This document shows, in pieces, positions 25,697 through 34,786 of a DNA stretch of 64,000 bases (positions are counted from its first letter, which is position 1; each line of letters begins with the position of its first letter). The DNA is from Streptomyces sp. NBC_01296 (lineage in GTDB: Bacteria > Actinomycetota > Actinomycetes > Streptomycetales > Streptomycetaceae). The stretch spans positions 4,588,001-4,652,000 of the forward strand of contig NZ_CP130720.1 in the NCBI RefSeq assembly GCF_035984415.1, written 5' to 3'. The position numbers were made by a program, and so were the translations under genes. Below the pieces are notes generated by a model, which saw only the letters and a program-made list of their open reading frames with translations, did no database searches and was not told where the DNA came from.

Positions 25697-26328
25697 CGCC
25701 CGTACGGAGACGCACTGCTCGCCTCTTGGCTCTTGCCTCTTACGTCTTACCTCGTACGGACGCAGCACCCCATACGCAGCACACGGGACCCAGTACGCAG
25801 TACGCAGCACACAGCAGGCAGTACGCACCGACACCGACACCGACACCGACACCAACACCAGCAGCACCAGCAGGCGCTGGAGCCCGGTCGGCAGGTCGCG
25901 ACCGCGGATCGCGCCGGCGCTGTGCCCCCGGAGCGGGGCGCGGTGGGATGGCCCCGGCGGGCGCCGGGGGCGCGCAGAGGGCGTGAAGCTTGGCATTGCA
26001 GGGCCGCAGGCCCGGGAGACGGTGGGGTTCCCGGACGGCGCGGCCCTTTTCGGCATGTCCGGCGCACATGAGTTTGAGGGAACGTTTCAGCTCGTGCATC
26101 ACGGCGGTTTCAACCCCCTTCCGAGGCGCTGGCCTGGGGCATCGGGATGCGAGCGAGGTTTATCCGATGTTGCTCATACTTGCGGGGGAATCGTGGAGTC
26201 CGCGGTGGTTCGCCGGGGATTCGGTGGGCAACTCTGGTGTCGCGACGTCGTCACCAGACAGAACGACCGAGGCGGTCGGCCAACTGCCTTGGAGCAAGTC
26301 CCACTTCGGTTTTCTGGAGGATTCAGAC
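25697..26328. other. 632-bp gene-free region with low-complexity repeats
   Basis: Between the two small protein genes there is no convincing gene. 25826-25855 is a tandem array of five CACCGA-type hexamers, preceded by several TACGCAG and CAGCACAC repeats (25760-25825). The part from about 25980 to 26328 is less GC-rich and probably forms a long leader and promoter for the secreted protein at 26329; I recognise no riboswitch. Confidence 0.5.
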
Positions 26329-26640
26329 ATGGCAAGCATCCGTACCGCCCGCGTCTTCGCCGCTGTCGCCGCTCTCCCCCTCGCCGTCGCCCTCTTCGGC
26401 GGTGTGGCCTCGGCCGACAACGGCTCCTTCGCGAACGACGGATCGAATGCGAGCGTCGCCAGCGTCATCGGCAGCGGTGTCGGCGGTAACAACCACGGCA
26501 ACTCGTCCACCTCCCAGCAGGTCGCCACCGGCTCCGGCGCGTCCAACCAGAACAACACCGCGCAGGTCAACGGCTCGGCCTTCACGGCGATCCACCAGGC
26601 CAACTCCAACGTCGCGGTCAACTTCCACCCCTGGTGGTAG
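26329..26640 (+). CDS. Small secreted Asn/Ser/Gly-rich protein
   Basis: A 103-residue exported protein. A signal peptide ends GGVASA, then a mature part of about 75 residues very rich in Asn, Ser, Gly, Ala and Val without cysteine, ending NFHPWW. Repeated short N/S/G/V turns (SNASVASVIG, NNTAQVNGSAF, NSNVAVNF) suggest a beta-stacking, amyloid-like surface protein, but it lacks the chaplin and rodlin signatures. ATG at 26329 follows GGAGG by 8 bp. A strong terminator follows. Function unknown. Confidence 0.75.
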   Translation: MASIRTARVFAAVAALPLAVALFGGVASADNGSFANDGSNASVASVIGSGVGGNNHGNSSTSQQVATGSGASNQNNTAQVNGSAFTAIHQANSNVAVNFHPWW

Positions 26641-26669
26641 GTGCTCCCCGGGTCCTGTGACTGCTGAGG

Positions 26670-26713
26670 GCGCCTGTGCCACCGGACCGGCTGAGGTCTG
26701 GTGGCACAGGCGC
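26670..26713 (+). terminator. Terminator of the secreted Asn-rich protein gene
   Basis: A 17-bp stem with one mismatch (26670-26686 with 26697-26713) and a 10-nt loop starts 29 bp after the stop codon. Confidence 0.85.
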
Positions 26714-26835
26714 TCTCGCGCGTCCGGGCGACGATCCGGCCGAGCTCCTTCCGGGCTCTCCCGACCTTGACATCGACAGGGAATCTGACGGACAGTCAGG
26801 TTCACTCGATGATGTGATGCCGGGAGGCCAGCGCC

Positions 26836-27987
26836 GTGCACCTCGCCCCGACCGAAGGCCAGTTGCGGCTCCGCGCCGAACTGCGGGAGTACTTCCACGA
26901 TCTGCTGCCGGACGGGCCCCCCGAGGAACCCGCCGCCCAGCGTGCACTGTTGCGCCGCATCGGCGCCGACGGACTGCTCGGCCTCGGCTGGCCCGTCGAG
27001 TACGGCGGCCAAGGGCGCGGCCCCGAAGAGCAGTTCGTGTTCTTCGACGAGGCCTACCGGGCCGGCGCCCCCGTCTCCATGGTCACGCTCAACACCGTCG
27101 GCCCGACCCTGATGAAGTACGGGACCCCGGAGCAGAAGGACTACTTCCTGCCCCGGATCCTGCGCGGTGACACCGTCTTCGCCATCGGCTACTCGGAGCC
27201 CGGGGCCGGCACGGACCTCGCCTCGCTGCGCACCCGCGCCGTACGCGACGGAGCCGACTGGGTCGTCGACGGGCAGAAGATCTTCACCTCCAACGCCCAG
27301 AACGCGGACTGGATCTGGCTCGCCTGCCGCACCGATCCCGACGCCCCCAAGCACAAGGGCATCTCGATCATCCTGGTGCCCACCGACGCCGCGGGCTTCG
27401 CCTGGACGCCGATCGACACGGTCGGCGGCCTCACGACCACGTCGACGTACTACGACTCCCTGCGCGTGCCCGCCGGCAACCTCGTCGGCCCCGAGCACGG
27501 CGGCTGGGGACTGATCACCAACCAGCTCAACCACGAGCGCGTGGCCCTCGCCGCCATCGGCATGCAGGCGGAGGACTTCTATGCGGGCGCGCTCCGCCAG
27601 GCCCGCACCCCCGATCCGGTCACCGGCGAACGCCCCGCCGACCTGCCCTGGGTGCAGTCCCGGCTCGCCGAGGCACATGCCCGGCTGGCCGCCGTACGCC
27701 TCCTCAACTGGCGCCTCGTCCAGGACGTGGGCAGCGGCGCACTGGCCCCCGGCGACGCCAGCGGCGTGAAGTTCCTCGGCACCGAGTCCACCGTCGAGGT
27801 GTACCGGATGTGCCAGGAGGTGGTGGGCGAGGAGGCCCTCGTACGGGGGCCTGCGGCCTTCGCCGGCGGCGAGCTGGAACGGATGAACCGGGCCGCCCAG
27901 ATCAACACCTTCGGCGGCGGGGTCAGCGAGGTCCAGCGGGAGATCGTCGCCATGATGCGGCTCGGCATGAAGGGGAGGAAGCGATGA
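26836..27987 (+). CDS. Acyl-CoA dehydrogenase, first of the igr-like operon
   Basis: A 383-residue flavoprotein acyl-CoA dehydrogenase. It contains GLGWPVEYGGQG, the FAD-binding segment IGYSEPGAGTDLASL, WVVDGQKIFTSNA and the C-terminal INTFGGGVSEVQREI. It resembles the FadE29/ChsE partner that forms heterotetramers with a second, shorter-conserved subunit; that partner would be the gene at 28952. GTG start with GGGAGG 8 bp upstream. Stop overlaps the next ATG. Likely desaturates a steroid-type or branched short-chain acyl-CoA. Confidence 0.87.
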   Translation: MHLAPTEGQLRLRAELREYFHDLLPDGPPEEPAAQRALLRRIGADGLLGLGWPVEYGGQGRGPEEQFVFFDEAYRAGAPVSMVTLNTVGPTLMKYGTPEQKDYFLPRILRGDTVFAIGYSEPGAGTDLASLRTRAVRDGADWVVDGQKIFTSNAQNADWIWLACRTDPDAPKHKGISIILVPTDAAGFAWTPIDTVGGLTTTSTYYDSLRVPAGNLVGPEHGGWGLITNQLNHERVALAAIGMQAEDFYAGALRQARTPDPVTGERPADLPWVQSRLAEAHARLAAVRLLNWRLVQDVGSGALAPGDASGVKFLGTESTVEVYRMCQEVVGEEALVRGPAAFAGGELERMNRAAQINTFGGGVSEVQREIVAMMRLGMKGRKR

Positions 27988-28952
27988 CCGCCACGGCGGA
28001 CCAGGCAGCGGGCACGGACGCGGAGGAGGCCGCCCGGTTCCTCGCGCTGCTCAAGGCCTTCGAGGGGCAGTCCGCAGCCACCGCGGGCCGGGGCAAGGAC
28101 CCGGTCAACCTGCCCATGATCCGGCACTGGTGCGAGGCGATGGGCGACGCCGACCCCGCCTACACCGGCCCGGACGCCATCGCCCCGCCCACCATGCTCC
28201 AGGCCTGGACGATGGGCGGGCTCTCGGGCCACGGCGACCGCTCCTGCGCCTACGACGAGCTCCTCGGGCTGCTCGACGACGCGGGCTGCACCTCCGTGGT
28301 GGCCACCGACTGCGAGCAGGAGTACCTGCGTCCGCTGCGCCCCGGCGACACGATCACCTACGACGCCGTCATCGAGTCGGTGTCGCCGCGCAAGACGACC
28401 AAGCTGGGCACCGGCCACTTCGTGACCACCCGCATGGACGTCCGCGCGGACGGCGAACTCGCCGGGACCCACCGCTTCCGGATCCTCAAGTACGCGCCCG
28501 CCGCCCCGCGCGGGAAGAAGCCCGCGGCCCGGCGCCCCCGCCCGGTGGTCAACCGCGACAACCAGGGGTTCTGGGACGGGGTCGCGGACCACAAGCTGCT
28601 GATCCAGCGCTGCACCGCCTGCGCGACCCTGCGCTTCCCCTGGCTGCCCGGTTGCAACGCCTGCGCGAGCCTGGACTGGGACACCGTCGAGGCTTCCGGC
28701 GCCGGCACGGTGTTCAGCTACGTCGTCATGCACCACCCGCCCTTCCCGGCCTTCACCGCGCATGAAAATGCCGCTGCCGGGGCGGGTCCGTACGCGGTCG
28801 CCCTCGTCGAACTCGCCGAGGGCGTCCGGATGGTCAGCAACATCACCGGCGTCCCGTACGACAAGGTGCGCATCGGGCTGCCCGTGCAACTGGAGTTCCT
28901 GCGGGTCGACGAGGACCTGGAACTGCCGGTCTTCCGAGGGAGCGAGGGCTGA
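27984..28952 (+). CDS. MaoC-like hydratase fused to zinc-ribbon/OB-fold domain (ChsH2-like)
   Basis: A 322-residue two-domain protein. The N-terminal hot-dog MaoC-like half (about 10-170) lacks a full catalytic motif, as in ChsH2 where it pairs with a catalytic ChsH1. The C-terminal DUF35 half (about 185-320) has a rubredoxin-like zinc ribbon (QRCTACATLRFPWLPGC then NAC) and an OB fold (GAGTVFSYVVMHHP). In Mycobacterium tuberculosis the DUF35 part docks the thiolase-like aldolase Ltp2. The gene order here matches that logic, with a MaoC partner at 29998 and an Ltp2-like protein at 30378. Confidence 0.87.
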   Translation: MTATADQAAGTDAEEAARFLALLKAFEGQSAATAGRGKDPVNLPMIRHWCEAMGDADPAYTGPDAIAPPTMLQAWTMGGLSGHGDRSCAYDELLGLLDDAGCTSVVATDCEQEYLRPLRPGDTITYDAVIESVSPRKTTKLGTGHFVTTRMDVRADGELAGTHRFRILKYAPAAPRGKKPAARRPRPVVNRDNQGFWDGVADHKLLIQRCTACATLRFPWLPGCNACASLDWDTVEASGAGTVFSYVVMHHPPFPAFTAHENAAAGAGPYAVALVELAEGVRMVSNITGVPYDKVRIGLPVQLEFLRVDEDLELPVFRGSEG

Positions 28953-29001
28953 TGGACTTCCACCCCACCGAGGAGCAGGCAGCGGCGGCCGGACTCGCCG
29001 C
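27984..29001 (+). other. Overlap zone of the MaoC-OB gene with its neighbours
   Basis: The second gene starts with ATGA over the stop of the first (27984-27987) and its own stop overlaps the third start (TGATG at 28950-28954). The whole five-gene run to 31544 has overlaps at every junction and therefore is one translationally coupled operon. Confidence 0.8.
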
Positions 29002-30001
29002 CCGGATCTTCCGCGATCTCGCCACCCACGAACGCCTCGCCGCCGCCGGTACCGGCAGCGACGCCGAACTGTGGAAGGCGCTCACCGCCGCCGGGCTGAC
29101 CGCCGCCGTGGAGGACGTCGGTCTGCTCGGCCTGGTGCTGCTGCTCGAGGAGCAGGGCCGCACCACCGCGCAGGTCCCGTACGCCGCCACCTGCGTGTAC
29201 GGGATCCTGCCCGTCGCCGCGCACGGCAGCGCCGAGCAGCGCGCCCGGCTGCTGCCCGCCCTGGGCTCGGGCGAGGCGGTCGCCACCGGCGCCTTTCCGG
29301 CCCGCGGCCGCATCACCGCTGCGCCGGACGGCCGGCTGACCGGGGCGGCCCCCGTCGTGCCCTGGCTGCGCGATGCCACGCACGTCCTGGTCCCGGACGC
29401 CGACCGGACGCTGTGGCTCGTACGGACGGACGCGCCCGGTGTGGGGACGGCCGATGTGGAGACCACGGCCCCCTGGTCGGCGGGGCGGCTCACCCTGGCC
29501 GGGGCCGAGGCGGAACGGCTGGGGGACGGAGGGGCCCACGAAGAGGTCCTGGCCACTGCCCGCACCGCCTTCGCCGGGCTGCAGGCGGGGGTGTGCGCAG
29601 GCTCCCTGGCCCGCGCCGTCGAGTACACCTCCACCCGCGAGCAGTTCGGCCGGCCGCTCTCCACGAACCAGGGGGTGATGCTGCGCGCGGCCGACGCGTA
29701 CATGGACACGGAGGCGATCCGGGTCACCGCGTACGAGGCCGCCTGGCGGATCGACGAGGGACTTCCGGCGCGCGAGCACGCCTTGACCGCAGCCTGGTGG
29801 GCCTCGGAGGCGGGCAAGCGGGTCGTGCACGCGGGCCAGCACCTGCACGGCGGGATGGGCGCCGACCTGGACCATCCCGTCCACCGGCACTTCCTCTGGG
29901 GGCGCCAGCTGGACGCGTACCTGGGCTGCGGCAGTGAGCTGCTGGCCGAACTGGGCGCACTCCTGTCCGACCACGCCGCACCCGAGGGGGACCACGCATG
30001 A
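28952..30001 (+). CDS. Acyl-CoA dehydrogenase family protein (second ChsE-like subunit)
   Basis: A 349-residue acyl-CoA dehydrogenase homologue with weaker conservation. It has MDFHPTEEQAAAAGLAAR at the start, a divergent middle domain, and YTSTREQFGRPLSTNQGVM and HLHGGMGADLDHPVHRHF in the C-terminal helical domain. This fits the FadE28-type partner subunit of an alpha2-beta2 dehydrogenase, in which one subunit supplies the catalytic base. ATG at 28952 overlaps the previous stop. Confidence 0.85.
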   Translation: MDFHPTEEQAAAAGLAARIFRDLATHERLAAAGTGSDAELWKALTAAGLTAAVEDVGLLGLVLLLEEQGRTTAQVPYAATCVYGILPVAAHGSAEQRARLLPALGSGEAVATGAFPARGRITAAPDGRLTGAAPVVPWLRDATHVLVPDADRTLWLVRTDAPGVGTADVETTAPWSAGRLTLAGAEAERLGDGGAHEEVLATARTAFAGLQAGVCAGSLARAVEYTSTREQFGRPLSTNQGVMLRAADAYMDTEAIRVTAYEAAWRIDEGLPAREHALTAAWWASEAGKRVVHAGQHLHGGMGADLDHPVHRHFLWGRQLDAYLGCGSELLAELGALLSDHAAPEGDHA

Positions 30002-30381
30002 ACGTCGGCGACACACTGGCGTCGCTGGAGATCCCGGTGACCCGCACGCTGATCGTCGCGGGCGCGATCGCCTCCCGCGACTACCAGGACGTGCACCACG
30101 ACGCCTCGCTCGCGCGCGAGAAGGGCTCCCCGGACATCTTCATGAACATCCTGACCACCAACGGCCTGGTCGGCCGGTACATCACCGATCGCCTCGGGCC
30201 GGGCGCCGTCCTGCGCAAGGTGGCCATCCGCCTCGGCGCCCCCAACCACCCCGGCGACACGATGGTCCTGACCGGCACGGTGGCCGCCGTCGACGGGAAC
30301 ACCGTGGAGATCCGGGTCGTCGGCGCCAACGGCGTCGGCCACCACGTCATCGGCACGGTCATCGCGGAGGTGGCGGCATGA
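29998..30381 (+). CDS. MaoC-family enoyl-CoA hydratase (ChsH1-like)
   Basis: A 127-residue single hot-dog domain. The catalytic hydratase motif is seen as RDYQDVHHDASLA (Asp and His five residues apart) and FMNILTTNGLVGRY. It would pair with the MaoC half of the 27984 gene to hydrate the enoyl-CoA made by the dehydrogenases. ATG overlaps the stop of the previous gene (ATGA), and its own stop overlaps the Ltp2-like start. Confidence 0.88.
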   Translation: MNVGDTLASLEIPVTRTLIVAGAIASRDYQDVHHDASLAREKGSPDIFMNILTTNGLVGRYITDRLGPGAVLRKVAIRLGAPNHPGDTMVLTGTVAAVDGNTVEIRVVGANGVGHHVIGTVIAEVAA

Positions 30382-31544
30382 GCGTCAGCCGCCGCGACAC
30401 ACTCGGCGGCCGAGCCGCCATCGCCGGCATCGGCGCGACCGAGTTCTCCAAGGACTCCGGCCGCAGTGAGCTGCGGCTCGCCGTGGAGGCCGTGCACGCC
30501 GCCCTCGACGACGCCGGGCTGACCCCCGCCGACGTCGACGGCATGGTCACCTTCACCATGGACACCAGCCCCGAGATCACCGTGGCCCAGGCCGCCGGCA
30601 TCGGGGACCTCTCCTTCTTCTCCCGCATCCACTACGGCGGGGGCGCGGCCTGTGCCACCGTCCAGCAGGCCGCCCTCGCCGTCGCCACCGGGGTCGCGGA
30701 GGTCGTGGTCTGCTACCGCGCCTTCAACGAGCGCTCCGGCCGGCGCTTCGGCTCCGGAGTGCAGCAGCGCGAGCCCTCGGCAGAGGGCGCGGCGCTCGGC
30801 TGGTCGCTGCCCTGGGGGCTGCTCACCCCGGCCTCCTGGGTGGCCATGACGGCCCAGCGCTACCTGCACGCCTACAACCTGACCCCCGAGGCCTTCGGCC
30901 ACGTCGCGGTCACCGACCGCCGGCACGCCGCGAACAACCCCGCCGCGTACTTCCACGGCAAGCCCATCACCCTCGCCGACCACGCCGCCTCGCGCTGGAT
31001 CGTCGAACCGCTGCGGCTGCTGGACTGCTGCCAGGAGACCGACGGCGGCCAGGCGGTGATCGTCACCAGCACCGAGCGGGCCCGGGACCTGCGCCATGCC
31101 CCCGCCGTGATCACGGCGGCTGCGCAGGGCGCCGGCCGCCGGCAGGAGGCCATGACCTCCTTCTACCGCGACGACCTCACCGGGCTGCCGGAGATGGACG
31201 TGGTCGCCCGGCAGCTGTGGCGGACCAGCGGACTGCGGCCCTCGGACATCGACGTCGGTATCCTCTACGACCACTTCACCCCCTTCGTCCTGATGCAGCT
31301 GGAGGAGTTCGGCTTCTGCAAGCCCGGCGAGGCCGCCGACTTCGTGGCCGCGGACGCGCTGGCGCTCAACACCCACGGAGGACAGCTCGGGGAGGCGTAC
31401 CTGCACGGCATGAACGGCATCGCCGAGGCCGTCCGCCAGCTGCGCGGCACCTCCGTCAACCAGGTGGCGGGAGCCGCCCGTGCCCTGGTCACGGCCGGTA
31501 CCGGGGTCCCGACGTCCGGACTGATCCTCGGCGCCGACGGCTGA
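30378..31544 (+). CDS. Lipid-transfer/thiolase-like protein (Ltp2-type aldolase)
   Basis: A 388-residue thiolase-fold protein (IAGIGATEFSKDSG, YGGGAACATVQQA, LDCCQETDGGQAVIVTS, LNTHGGQLGEAYLHGMNG). SCP-X/Ltp2-type proteins lack the normal thiolase cysteine arrangement and act as retro-aldolases that release propionyl-CoA from the steroid side chain, using the DUF35 partner. It is the last gene of the coupled operon. The actual substrate in this organism is unknown; steroid, hopanoid or branched-chain acyl-CoA are possible. Confidence 0.87.
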   Translation: MSVSRRDTLGGRAAIAGIGATEFSKDSGRSELRLAVEAVHAALDDAGLTPADVDGMVTFTMDTSPEITVAQAAGIGDLSFFSRIHYGGGAACATVQQAALAVATGVAEVVVCYRAFNERSGRRFGSGVQQREPSAEGAALGWSLPWGLLTPASWVAMTAQRYLHAYNLTPEAFGHVAVTDRRHAANNPAAYFHGKPITLADHAASRWIVEPLRLLDCCQETDGGQAVIVTSTERARDLRHAPAVITAAAQGAGRRQEAMTSFYRDDLTGLPEMDVVARQLWRTSGLRPSDIDVGILYDHFTPFVLMQLEEFGFCKPGEAADFVAADALALNTHGGQLGEAYLHGMNGIAEAVRQLRGTSVNQVAGAARALVTAGTGVPTSGLILGADG

Positions 31545-31597
31545 GGCCGGGCCCCCTGGCCGTCTCTTGCACGGCCCCCGGGCCGCCCGCGGCGCAC

Positions 31598-31640
31598 CCC
31601 GCCTCCTCCACCTTCAGGAGGTGGGGTGAGCCCCACCCCT
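31598..31640 (+). terminator. Overlapping hairpins after the acyl-CoA operon
   Basis: The sequence from 31598 contains CCTCC/GGAGG and GTGGGG/CCCCAC complementary runs that form one or two alternative GC-rich stems about 60 bp after the operon stop. Likely terminator; exact pairing not unique. Confidence 0.5.
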
Positions 31641-31713
31641 ACAACCTGAGATGGATCCAGCTTCGGCACTTGCGGCCGATCCCAGGCCGGGGCCGCGCTT
31701 CTAGCGTGGAGCC

Positions 31714-32247
31714 ATGACCACGCCTGTGTGCACGCTCGCCTCGAACCCGACGCCGTACCCGTCGTTCTCGGCGTACGTCCGGACCCGCGGCACGGTCCTG
31801 ATGCGCACCGCGCGCTCGCTCACCGCCAACCCGTGCGATGCCGAGGACCTGCTGCAGACGGCCCTCGCCAAGACGTACGTCGCCTGGGACCGCATCGAGG
31901 ACCACCGCGCCCTCGACGGATACGTCCGGCGGGCCCTGGTCAACACCCGTACCTCCCAGTGGCGCAAGCGCAAGGTCGACGAGTTCGCCTGTGACGAGCT
32001 CCCGGAGACCGAGGACACGCCGGCATCCGACCCCGCCGAGGCGCAGGCGCTGCGCGACGCGATGTGGCGCGCGGTGACCCGGCTGCCCGACCGGCAGCGC
32101 GCGATGGTCGTCCTGCGCTACTACGAGGACCTGAGCGAGGCACAGACCGCCGAGCTGCTCGGGGTGTCGATCGGCACGGTCAAGAGCGCCGTCTCCCGCG
32201 CGCTGGTCAAGCTCCGCGACGACCCGGAGCTCACCCCGGTCCGCTGA
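31714..32247 (+). CDS. SigE-family ECF RNA polymerase sigma factor
   Basis: A 177-residue group IV sigma factor of the actinobacterial SigE (SigE-family) type. Region 2 is seen in YVRTRGTVLMRTARSLTANPC and AEDLLQTALAKTYVAWDRI, region 4 in LPDRQRAMVVLRYYEDLSEAQ and ELLGVSIGTVKSAVSRALVK. No anti-sigma gene is adjacent, so control of activity is unknown. ATG at 31714. It precedes parS site 3. Confidence 0.9.
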   Translation: MTTPVCTLASNPTPYPSFSAYVRTRGTVLMRTARSLTANPCDAEDLLQTALAKTYVAWDRIEDHRALDGYVRRALVNTRTSQWRKRKVDEFACDELPETEDTPASDPAEAQALRDAMWRAVTRLPDRQRAMVVLRYYEDLSEAQTAELLGVSIGTVKSAVSRALVKLRDDPELTPVR

Positions 32248-32308
32248 ACCGGCCCAGGCTTCTCCCCCAGCCACCGCCGGGAGGCACTCCCGGTGAAACA
32301 GCCCGGGA

Positions 32309-32324
32309 TGTTTCACGTGAAACA
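32309..32324. promoter_or_regulatory. parS site 3 (ParB binding), intergenic
   Basis: Perfect TGTTTCACGTGAAACA palindrome in the 272-bp gap between the SigE-family sigma gene and the acyl-CoA ligase gene; the only one of the four parS sites here that is outside a gene. Another GGTGAAACAG half-site lies 15 bp upstream at 32292-32301. Confidence 0.93.
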
Positions 32325-32519
32325 GTCACGGCGCCCCGGCCCTGTGCGCGATGCACCGCGAGCCCGCCCCCAGCCTGTGCACGATGCCAACGCAAGGACC
32401 CGAACAGCGATTACTTGCCGCGTTGGTACCCCCGGGTAGTGACATGCCGACCGGTACGTGCGCAGAATCGACGGCATCCGTAGCCGCCGCAGCGCCGCAG
32501 CGCCCACCGGGAGGACGCT

Positions 32520-34169
<1,650 letters not shown>

Positions 34170-34188
34170 AACGGCGCGCGGTACCTGC

Positions 34189-34773
34189 TCAGCCCTGGCC
34201 GGCCTTCGTCAGCCAGGGCCGCAGCAGCCTGCTGACGGCGGGCATCGCCAGGTAGGTCATCAACGTGCTGAAGACGACGGCGAAGGCGGCCGTCCGCAGG
34301 ACGAAGTGCAGGTTCACCAGGTACGGCCCGAGCACCGCGTTGCCGGCGAGCGAGATCGGGAAGATGGCCAGCCCCGAGCTGATCGCCATCTTCCACCGCG
34401 GCGGCGCGGGCCGGGTCGTACCCGGTTTCGCGAACCAGGTCTCCATGCCGTGCAGTTCGCGCCGGGCTATCTCGGTGTGGTGGTGGCCCAGGCAGTTGGA
34501 GAACCACTGGGCCCGCTCGGCGGAGTCCTGCCACCGCTGGAAGGCCGCATGGTCCCGGAAGCGGTGGACCAGGAACCACGGCCCGCCGTCCGTCGCCGGA
34601 CGGAACAGTCCGTACCCCAGGTGCCCCGGGAAGGTCGCGGCCGTCTCCAGGATGCCGTGGGCCCAGGCCTCGAACGTCTCCTCGTGGCCCGGCTCCACCT
34701 GCCGGGCGATGAGGAGGTTCACCTCCCCGTTGTCGGCGGGGACGGTGTGCTCGCTCGTGTCGATGATGGCCAT
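34189..34773 (-). CDS. ABM-domain protein with C-terminal membrane helices
   Basis: A 194-residue protein. The N-terminal dimeric alpha-beta barrel domain (about 15-105; LLIARQVEPGHEETFEAW, FLVHRFRDHAAFQRW) is of the antibiotic-monooxygenase type. The C-terminal part (about 125-190) has two to three hydrophobic helices, anchoring it in the membrane. ATG start at 34771-34773, 14 bp after the stop of the large PAS protein, suggesting an operon. The catalytic role is unknown; YgiN-like proteins with such a tail occur widely in actinobacteria. Confidence 0.78.
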   Translation of the reverse strand: MAIIDTSEHTVPADNGEVNLLIARQVEPGHEETFEAWAHGILETAATFPGHLGYGLFRPATDGGPWFLVHRFRDHAAFQRWQDSAERAQWFSNCLGHHHTEIARRELHGMETWFAKPGTTRPAPPRWKMAISSGLAIFPISLAGNAVLGPYLVNLHFVLRTAAFAVVFSTLMTYLAMPAVSRLLRPWLTKAGQG

Positions 34774-34786
34774 CGGGCCAGGATGG

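Noticed and set aside
31714..32247. SigE-family sigma gene as part of the igr-like operon
   Set aside because: A 169-bp gap with hairpins separates them and the promoter region lies between.
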